Assembly (NCBI GenBank): GCA_964529265.1
Contig: CAZGVW010000137.1
Coordinates: 1 to 30,127 of the forward strand
DNA length: 30,127 nt
Origin: CAZGVW01 sp964529265
GTDB lineage: Bacteria > Planctomycetota > Phycisphaerae > Phycisphaerales > UBA1924
Reading direction: 5' to 3'
In this document: positions 24,413 to 30,127 of the stretch, one piece after another
How the letters are laid out: each line of letters opens with the position of its first letter
How positions within the stretch are numbered: the stretch's first letter is position 1
Notes under the pieces: model-generated
The model's database searches: none
The model's input: the letters and a program-made list of their open reading frames with translations, nothing else
Told to the model about the DNA's origin: nothing
Made by a program: the position numbers and the translations under genes

Positions 24413-24446
24413 CGTCTCGAAGCGCCCACTCGGCGGCTTCGAGACG
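24413..24446 (-). terminator. Intrinsic terminator of the beta-helix/dockerin gene
   Basis: CGTCTCGAAGC (24413-24423) and GCTTCGAGACG (24436-24446) form a perfect 11-bp stem with a 12-base loop. In the minus direction the stem is followed by TTTTTGC, a proper U-tract, 50 bases after the stop of the gene at 24496. The U-tract is the complement of the CAAAAA in the Panacea fragment's last codons. Confidence 0.85.
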
Positions 24447-24495
24447 TCTTGTCTTCACCGGGCGCAGCCGCCCGGGCAAGGATCGTGCGCATCGC

Positions 24496-25977
24496 TCACG
24501 GGCATGCGCCCCAGGCGCCGAGCACGTTCGCAAGATCGGTCGCGTTCACCTGGCCGTCGCCGTTCACATCGGTCGGGCAGGCGCCGAGGTCGGGCGGGGG
24601 CTGGAACTCGAAGGCGCCGATGTCCACGACCGCGAGGCCGAGGATGGTCTGCGCGGCGTGGGGGCCGTTGGGCGTGCTCGGATCGTCCTTCGCGCGGGGT
24701 TCGAACGCGAGATCCCAGAAGAGGCGGGCGTCAACGGTGAGGATCGCGTGCGCCTGGTCGATGCAGATCGAGCCGGGCGCGAGGCGATAGTCGCCGGCGG
24801 CGGGGTCGAGGAATCCGGGGCTGATGTTGACGAAATCGGTCGGCCCCTCCTGGGTGAAGATCCCGACGGGCGACGGGCCGCGGAGGTTGCGCCCCGTGGA
24901 GATGAACGCGCCGGAGAAGTTGGACTCCGCGCCGTTCACCAGGTTCCCGGTCACGATGCTGTTGCCCATCCGGACGGATTCGGATCGCGACAGGATCCCG
25001 GCGCCCCAGTGCGAGGCGATGTTCTTCGTCATGGTGCAGTTCAGCATTTCCGAGAAGCCGGTGAAGTCGATGCACACGGCGCCGCCGACCCCTTCAGTCC
25101 CCCCATTGGCCGAGTTTCCGACGAGGAGGCAGTTGGCCATGACGAGTCCGGTGGCGGAGAAGGCGGCGCCGCCCGCGGCGAACCGGCCGCCCGTCGATGC
25201 GCCGAGGGCTCGGGCTTCGTTGTTCGAGAACGTGCAATGCGCCGCCCAGACCAGTGTGTTGCTGGAGCGCACCGCCCCGCCCTGGGCCCAGCCGGTGACG
25301 CTGTTGCTCTGGAACTCGACTCGCGCGGCGTTGCCGACAAACTCGCAGCGACCGAGATTGAGGGACCCCCCATCGGCAAACACTGCGCCGCCCCAGGCTT
25401 CGCGCGTGCCGGTGAAGCCGAGGTTGGTCACGGCGCTGACGGAGTTGTCGGTGAACAGGCAGAGATCACACGAGACCGTGGAGTTGATCGCGGAGAGCGC
25501 GCCGCCCCGGATCGTCCCACTCACGTTGTTGTCCTTCGTGATCCTGTTGGATTTGAAGACACAATCGATGAACTGGACCACCGACGAGGTGATGAGGCCC
25601 GCGCCGCCCTCCGTGAGGGCGCCGTTGGCCTGGAGCGCGGCGCTGCCGAAGACCACGCCCTCGAAGATGATGGTGTGGTCGTTGGACGCGATCGAGAAGA
25701 TGCGGCTGCCGGGCGGCGCCTGAAAGATGGCCTCGCGAGGCGTCTGGCTCTGGATGAACAGCGTCTTGTCGATCGAATCCATCGAGAATGACTGCGTGTA
25801 GAGGCCGGGGGTCAGGATCAGCCGGTCGAAGTGCGCCGCGGAGTCGATCGCGGCCTGGATGGAGTCGGCGGGCGTCAGGACGAAGTCCGCCGCGTTCGCG
25901 CCGGGCGCTTTGAGCGCGTGCGCGCTCACGCCCGCGATGAGGACGATCAGGCCGGGATGGATTCGGGTGCGTGGCAT
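24496..25977 (-). CDS. Secreted right-handed beta-helix protein with dockerin-like C-terminus
   Basis: A 493-residue exported protein. Residues 1-29 are a signal peptide (MPRTRIHPGLIVLIAGVSAH, then ANA-A cleavage). The body is a pectin-lyase-like beta-helix with many rungs such as GTIRGGALSAINSTVSCDLC, GGAVFADGGSLNLGRCEFVG and GGAVCIDFTGFSEMLNCTMT, which alternate GGA(V/I) turns with N-rich strands. The DSIQAAIDSAAHFDRLILTP start is the usual opening of secreted polymorphic beta-helix proteins. The C-terminus CPTDVNGDGQVNATDLANVL followed by GAWGACP is a dockerin-like repeat matching the one at the end of the FG-GAP protein. AAGGAG precedes the ATG at 25977. Its role is unknown; the fold suits polysaccharide or surface binding. 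Confidence 0.85.
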   Translation of the reverse strand: MPRTRIHPGLIVLIAGVSAHALKAPGANAADFVLTPADSIQAAIDSAAHFDRLILTPGLYTQSFSMDSIDKTLFIQSQTPREAIFQAPPGSRIFSIASNDHTIIFEGVVFGSAALQANGALTEGGAGLITSSVVQFIDCVFKSNRITKDNNVSGTIRGGALSAINSTVSCDLCLFTDNSVSAVTNLGFTGTREAWGGAVFADGGSLNLGRCEFVGNAARVEFQSNSVTGWAQGGAVRSSNTLVWAAHCTFSNNEARALGASTGGRFAAGGAAFSATGLVMANCLLVGNSANGGTEGVGGAVCIDFTGFSEMLNCTMTKNIASHWGAGILSRSESVRMGNSIVTGNLVNGAESNFSGAFISTGRNLRGPSPVGIFTQEGPTDFVNISPGFLDPAAGDYRLAPGSICIDQAHAILTVDARLFWDLAFEPRAKDDPSTPNGPHAAQTILGLAVVDIGAFEFQPPPDLGACPTDVNGDGQVNATDLANVLGAWGACP

Positions 25978-26233
25978 GTCTGTTCTCCTTCGGAATCGGG
26001 GCGTGGTGTCCGGGGGCGGCGTGCGGCGTCGCGTCTGGTCCCGGGGGGCGGTGGTTTCCTGACCGGGCCGGGGCGAAACGCGACGCGCGATGCGTCGAAG
26101 TCCCATCCGAAAACGAAGGGGGCCGACCGACGCGGTTTCGGGGGGAATCGCTGGGTCGCGCGCGGGGGGCAGCCCTGAAGGCCCCGCGGATCGGGCCCCG
26201 ACCGCCGCGGGGCATGGCGGGGGCCCTTTGCGA

Positions 26234-26239
26234 ATACAC
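26234..26239 (+). promoter_or_regulatory. Possible -10 element just ahead of the kinase gene
   Basis: TACACT ends 12 bases before the ATG at 26252, which would give a very short leader or a leaderless transcript. No clear -35 box or ribosome site is visible. Confidence 0.25.
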
Positions 26240-26251
26240 TCCGCCCCGATC

Positions 26252-28978
26252 ATGGACATGACGATCGGGCCATATCTTGTGGAGCGCGAGATCGGCCGCG
26301 GGGCCAGGGGGGTGGTCTATCGCGCGACCGACAGTCGGCTGGGGCGACCTGTGGCCATCAAGGCGCTGCCGGATGCGTGGATGGCCGATGCTGACCGGCT
26401 GGCTCGCTTCGATCGCGAGGCGCGGACGCTGGCGAGCCTGAGCCACCCGAACCTCGGCGCGATCTACGGAGTCGAGGAGCAGAACGGGCGCACGTTTCTC
26501 GTGCTCGAATACATCGAGGGCGAGACGCTGGCGGAGCGGCTGGATCGCGGGCCGCTGCAGGTGGAGGAGGCGCTGGAACTGTGCCGCGACATTGCCGCGG
26601 GCATGGAGGCGGCGCACAACGCGGGCGTGGTGCATCGCGACCTGAAGCCGGACAACATCCGGATCACGCCCGAGGGGCGCGTGAAGGTTCTCGATTTCGG
26701 TCTGGCGAAGGCGGATGAGGGGTCGTCATCGCTTTCGGGGTCTTCCGGGGCCGGGGGCGGGGGCGGGGCCGGGGGCGGCGCCGGTGTGGGGAGCGATTCG
26801 CCGACGATGACCACGCCGATGCGGGCGGGGCCCTCGCAGACGATTCCCGGCGCGATCATGGGCACCGCGGCGTACATGAGCCCGGAGCAGGCGCGCGGGC
26901 GCAAGGTGGATAAGCGCACGGATGTGTGGTCATTCGGCGTGCTGCTGTATGAGTGCCTGACCGGCGTTTCGCCCTTCGCCGGCGATTCGGCGACCGATTC
27001 GATGGGCGCCGTGCTGCACAAGGACATCGATCTGAACGCCCTGCCGCCGGGCACGCCGGTTCGCGTGCGGGACCTGCTCTCGCGCATGCTGGCGCGCGAT
27101 CGCGATCGGCGCATGCGCGATCTCGGCGACGCGATGCTCGAACTCGATCGGGCGATCGGCGAGGTTGACGCGGGCGACGGCGCGCCGGCGGCGCCCCGGC
27201 GCGGCGCGAGGCGGTTCCTTGTCGCGGCGGCGCTGCTGCTCGGCGCGGCGGGCGTGGCGTTTGGCCTGCTCAACGGCCGCGGCGGCGTGGCGCCGATCAG
27301 CGGGCTCGTCGGCGGTGGCGTAAAGGCGCCGCCGACCGTGCGCGTGCGCCAGGCGACGGATGACGAAGGCCTCGAACTGTGGCCCTCCATCTCCCCCGAT
27401 GGAACGACGCTGCTCTATGTCGCCCTGGATGGCGGCGATTTCGACATCTTCTCGCAGCGCATCGGCGGTTACAACGCGATCAATCTCACGGGGGATTCAC
27501 CCGCCAACGACATCATGCCCGCCTTCTCGCCCGATGGGCAGATGATCGTCTTCCGTTCGGAGCGCGACGGCGGCGGTTTGTTCCGCATGGGCGCCACGGG
27601 CGAATCGCCGCTGCGCCTCACGTCGGAGGGCTACGACCCGGAATGGTCGCCCCATGGCGAGAGCGTGGCGTACTCGATGGAGGGCGTATACAGCCCGATG
27701 GTGCGCAACGCCGCGGCGGCGGTGTGGGTTGTCTCGGTGGGCAGCGGCGACAAGCGCATGCTGCTCGAAGCGGATGGCGTGCAGCCGGCGTGGTCGCCCT
27801 CGGGGGCGCGCATCGCCTGCTGGCGCGTGGATGCCGGCGGGCAGCGCGACCTGTTCACGATCCCCGCCTCCGGCGGCGAGCCCGTGGCGATCACGAACGA
27901 CAGCGCCACCGACTGGTCGCCATGCTGGGCGCCCGATGGGAAGAGCCTGTTCTTCCTGAGCGATCGCGGCGGGAGCCAGGACGTGTGGCGCATGCCGATC
28001 GATGAGGCCACCGGCCGCGCGCTCGGCCCACCCGCGCCGGTGACCACGAGCCCGGGCTCGCAACTGGATGGGCTTGCGATCGCGCGGCGGACGGGCCGCC
28101 TCGCGTTCACCTCCGGCACGCAGCACGGCTGGCTGGCGCGACTCGATCTCGACCCGGAATCGCTCGAGGCGAAGGGCGACCCGGCGCCGATCATGAACGT
28201 CACCACGAGCAGCGTGTTCGGCGATCTCTCGCCCGATGGCAGGAGCATCGTCTACGTCTCGAGCGCCGACACGCAGGAGGATCTCTTCATCGTCGGCATT
28301 GACGGCGCGCACCGGCGGCGCCTCACGAACGACGCCGCCCGCGACCGCTGGCCCGTGTGGTCGCCGGATGGCAAGAGCATCACGTTCTATTCCGATCGCA
28401 CGGGCAAGTATCTGCTCTGGACCATCAACACCGATGGCAGCGGCCTCGCCACGCTCGGCCCGCGCGAGATCGAGATGGTGCAGCCCAAGTGGAGCCCGGA
28501 CGGCCAGACCATGCTCGCGCTCTCGCGCGCACCCGCGATGCACATCGTGAAGCCCCACGCCGATCCGCCGGTGATCGAGCCGATGCCCGCGGGCCCGAAC
28601 GGCATGGTGGTTGTGGATGCGGCGTGGTCTCCGACGGGCGACCGGCTGCTCACACTGCTTCGGGGCGATCAATCGCTCGCGCTCGCCATCTTCGACATGG
28701 CGACGCAGAAGTACGAACTGCTGACGGAGAATGAAACCACCGTCGGAACCGGCGGCAGCGTGTTTCACCCCGATGGCCGGCGCGTGCTGTCGCTCTCCGG
28801 CCGGAATCTCGACGTCATCGACGTGAAGTCGCGCAAGCGCCGCACCATTTGGAGTGCGCCGGAGCACGTCACGCCCGCCGCGGCCCGCTGTGTTTCACCG
28901 GAGGGCGACTGGGTGCTCATGAGCCTCTTCCGCACGGCTTCGGACGTGTGGATCGCCGACATGAACGCGGCGAACTGA
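26252..28978 (+). CDS. Receptor-type serine/threonine protein kinase with a PD40/WD40-like propeller
   Basis: A 908-residue kinase of the PknB group. The cytoplasmic kinase spans residues 1 to about 305: glycine loop IGRGARGVVY (14-23), catalytic Lys37 in VAIK, HRDLKPDN (128-135, Asp130), DFG 148-150, and SPE at 210-212 in place of APE. Between DFG and SPE is a Gly/Ser-rich insertion (about 157-183). A membrane helix follows at about 322-341 (FLVAAALLLGAAGVAFGLLN). The external part has ten or more PD40 strands with xWSPDGxxxxF repeats (e.g. VWSPDGKSITFYSDRTGKYL), forming a TolB-like propeller that probably senses a ligand. The start 26252 or 26258 gives MTIGPYLVEREIG, the usual kinase start. 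It is divergent from the beta-helix gene and convergent with the UbiA-family gene. Confidence 0.93.
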   Translation: MDMTIGPYLVEREIGRGARGVVYRATDSRLGRPVAIKALPDAWMADADRLARFDREARTLASLSHPNLGAIYGVEEQNGRTFLVLEYIEGETLAERLDRGPLQVEEALELCRDIAAGMEAAHNAGVVHRDLKPDNIRITPEGRVKVLDFGLAKADEGSSSLSGSSGAGGGGGAGGGAGVGSDSPTMTTPMRAGPSQTIPGAIMGTAAYMSPEQARGRKVDKRTDVWSFGVLLYECLTGVSPFAGDSATDSMGAVLHKDIDLNALPPGTPVRVRDLLSRMLARDRDRRMRDLGDAMLELDRAIGEVDAGDGAPAAPRRGARRFLVAAALLLGAAGVAFGLLNGRGGVAPISGLVGGGVKAPPTVRVRQATDDEGLELWPSISPDGTTLLYVALDGGDFDIFSQRIGGYNAINLTGDSPANDIMPAFSPDGQMIVFRSERDGGGLFRMGATGESPLRLTSEGYDPEWSPHGESVAYSMEGVYSPMVRNAAAAVWVVSVGSGDKRMLLEADGVQPAWSPSGARIACWRVDAGGQRDLFTIPASGGEPVAITNDSATDWSPCWAPDGKSLFFLSDRGGSQDVWRMPIDEATGRALGPPAPVTTSPGSQLDGLAIARRTGRLAFTSGTQHGWLARLDLDPESLEAKGDPAPIMNVTTSSVFGDLSPDGRSIVYVSSADTQEDLFIVGIDGAHRRRLTNDAARDRWPVWSPDGKSITFYSDRTGKYLLWTINTDGSGLATLGPREIEMVQPKWSPDGQTMLALSRAPAMHIVKPHADPPVIEPMPAGPNGMVVVDAAWSPTGDRLLTLLRGDQSLALAIFDMATQKYELLTENETTVGTGGSVFHPDGRRVLSLSGRNLDVIDVKSRKRRTIWSAPEHVTPAAARCVSPEGDWVLMSLFRTASDVWIADMNAAN

Positions 28979-29011
28979 TTCCGCGCCGCCGCCCACGCGC
29001 CCCCGGGGCCG

Positions 29012-30001
29012 TCACCCCATCACCACATCCACCGCCCCAGCCGCCCCCAGCACGCAACTCACCACGCCGTTCACGGCGAAGAACGCGATCGGCAGCCCCG
29101 ACACCCCGCGCTTCGCCAGCACCGCGTGCTCGACAAGCAGCAGCCCCCCCACCACCGCCACACCCGCGCCGAACAACCACCCGAACCGCGGCTCGAACAC
29201 CGCCGCCGCGACGAGCAGCCCGAACACCACCGCGTGCATTCCGCGGCTCACCCACAGGGCCCCGGCGCCGCCGATCCGCGCCGGCACGCTCTTCAGCCCG
29301 GTTTCACGATCGAACTCGATGTCCTGCAGCGCATACGCCACATCAAACCCCGCCACCCACAGCACCACCATCCCCGCGATGAGCCAAAGCGCGGGCGTTG
29401 ACGCCAGCGCCGGCGGCCACACCGCAATCGCCGCGGCCAGCGGACTCGCCGCCAGCGCCCCGCCCAGAAACACGTGGCACAGCGCCGTGAAGCGCTTCGT
29501 GAACGAATAGAACGCGATCCACGCCAGCGTCGGCAGACTGAGCAGCAGCGGCCAGGCGTTGCCATAGAGCGCCCGAAACAGCGCGCAGCACGCAACGAAC
29601 GCCGCCGCGGCTGCCACCGCCACCGCCGCCCCCACCCGGGGTGAGAGCCTTCCGGAAGCCATCGCCCGCCGCGACGTGCGCGGGTTCGCCGCATCGAACT
29701 CCCTGTCCGCCAGGCGGTTGACGAGCATCGCCCACGTCCTGGCGAAGAACATGCACGCGACGATCAGGCCCAGTTGCCCGCCGAACCGGGGCCAATCGAT
29801 GATGCCGCCGCCCTCTGGACCCGCCCCCCCGGCCGCCCGCCCCGCCGAATCCGCCGCGAGAAACGCCCCCAGCAGGGCAAAAGGCATGGCGAAGACGGAA
29901 TGGGCGAGTTTGATGTCGGCGAGAGCGAGGGTTATCGGTCTAGGGGGTTTGCCGGGGTTGATGGCACTTTTGCTCCGTCGGGACCGATTGAAAGCCCCCA
30001 T
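29012..30001 (-). CDS. UbiA-family prenyltransferase (4-hydroxybenzoate/MqnP-like)
   Basis: An integral membrane prenyltransferase of 329 residues with about eight to nine helices. The two Asp-rich motifs that bind the Mg-diphosphate are present: NRLADREFDAANPRTSRR (about 95-112) and DVAYALQDIEFDRETGLKSV (about 215-235). RPITLALADIKLAHSVFAMP at the N-terminus fits the ubiquinone/menaquinone branch and not haem O synthase. In planctomycetes the futalosine (Mqn) route to menaquinone is common, and MqnP is a UbiA relative, so MqnP is likely but not shown by sequence alone. The start at 30001 is preferred because AAGGA lies four to five bases upstream; 30028 is an alternative. It is convergent with the kinase gene and divergent from the partial gene at 30078. 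Confidence 0.88.
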   Translation of the reverse strand: MGAFNRSRRSKSAINPGKPPRPITLALADIKLAHSVFAMPFALLGAFLAADSAGRAAGGAGPEGGGIIDWPRFGGQLGLIVACMFFARTWAMLVNRLADREFDAANPRTSRRAMASGRLSPRVGAAVAVAAAAAFVACCALFRALYGNAWPLLLSLPTLAWIAFYSFTKRFTALCHVFLGGALAASPLAAAIAVWPPALASTPALWLIAGMVVLWVAGFDVAYALQDIEFDRETGLKSVPARIGGAGALWVSRGMHAVVFGLLVAAAVFEPRFGWLFGAGVAVVGGLLLVEHAVLAKRGVSGLPIAFFAVNGVVSCVLGAAGAVDVVMG

Positions 30002-30015
30002 GCTATCCTTATTGT

Positions 30016-30050
30016 AGATTGAAAGCATTGTGGCCGATCGCTTTCAATCT
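30016..30050. promoter_or_regulatory. 11-bp inverted repeat between divergent genes
   Basis: AGATTGAAAGC (30016-30026) and GCTTTCAATCT (30040-30050) are perfect arms with a 13-base spacer. A third copy of the 10-mer GATTGAAAGC lies at 29986-29995 in the UbiA-family coding start, and a weaker half-site TTTTCAAT precedes the ATG at 30078. The arrangement suits an operator controlling both divergent genes. Confidence 0.6.
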
Positions 30051-30077
30051 GCTCGGGCGGTGCAAGGGGGATTTTCA

Positions 30078-30127
30078 ATGTCACCCGAACAATTTGAGGA
30101 CCAAGCGCCCGGAACCCTTGTGCCCAC
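30078..30127 (+). CDS. 5' end of a gene, possibly a Fic-family protein (cut by window end)
   Basis: The frame from ATG 30078 reads MSPEQFEDQAPGTLVP and runs to the end of the window. AAGGGGGA about eight bases upstream is a plausible ribosome site. The pattern M-x-P/R-E-x-F-x-x-x-x-P-G-x-L-V resembles the N-terminus of many Fic/DOC-type AMPylating enzymes, which continue with a xxxxAFVPxPLPP segment that would lie outside the window. The identification rests on 16 residues and is tentative. It is divergent from the UbiA-family gene, 76 bp away. Confidence 0.45.
   Translation, partial: MSPEQFEDQAPGTLVP

Noticed and set aside
29986..30050. ATTGAAAG-type sequence repeated three times, reminiscent of the end of many CRISPR repeats.
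   Set aside because: Copies are in both orientations and only 10 bases long. Spacing is uneven, there is no array and no cas gene is present.

Overview
The window is a GC-rich (about 65-70%) bacterial chromosome segment, most likely from a planctomycete of the Phycisphaerae. Three things point there: two secreted proteins ending in a dockerin-like tail (GDFNLDGVVNSSDL / CPTDVNGDGQVNATDL), a serine/threonine kinase fused to a WD40-like beta-propeller, and a scattered, small-operon gene layout. The lineage is inferred from gene content; there is no rRNA marker.

Positions 1-7016 carry housekeeping and envelope genes: tag (DNA repair), a secreted FG-GAP/dockerin protein, trmL (tRNA methylation), a four-helix-bundle protein, bioD, 5-formyltetrahydrofolate cyclo-ligase with a strongly structured leader, and a LysM L,D-transpeptidase. 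Positions 7053-13138 hold a minus-strand run: a TPR-sulfotransferase, gyrB and a large secreted protein of unknown function. Positions 13274-16867 contain small genes: a DCC-family thiol protein, iscX, a STAS anti-sigma antagonist, a SPOR-like lipoprotein, a FlgM-like protein and a small lipoprotein. Between STAS and the SPOR-like lipoprotein lies 0.5 kb without a gene, in which a minus-strand promoter, several stem-loops and a strong terminator suggest an unannotated RNA.

Positions 17115-24157 are the most unusual part. A minus-strand series runs GbsR/MarR-type regulator, unknown protein, phage portal, scaffold-like protein, HK97-fold (SU10/DUF5309-like) major capsid, three small connector/tail-like proteins and a membrane-anchored coiled-coil protein. 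No terminase, protease, tape measure, integrase or lysis enzyme is visible, and composition matches the host. This looks like a domesticated or remnant phage head module led by a host-type regulator that has an 18-bp palindromic operator upstream. Two copies of a 150-200 bp multi-hairpin repeat flank the last gene.

Positions 24320-30127 hold a truncated Panacea (SocA/PanA-type) antitoxin gene, a secreted beta-helix dockerin protein, a large receptor-type Ser/Thr kinase with a PD40 propeller, a UbiA-family prenyltransferase and, divergent from it, the first codons of a possible Fic-family gene. Heptanucleotide tandem arrays occur at gene boundaries throughout the left part (tag, trmL, bioD) and again upstream of the coiled-coil gene.
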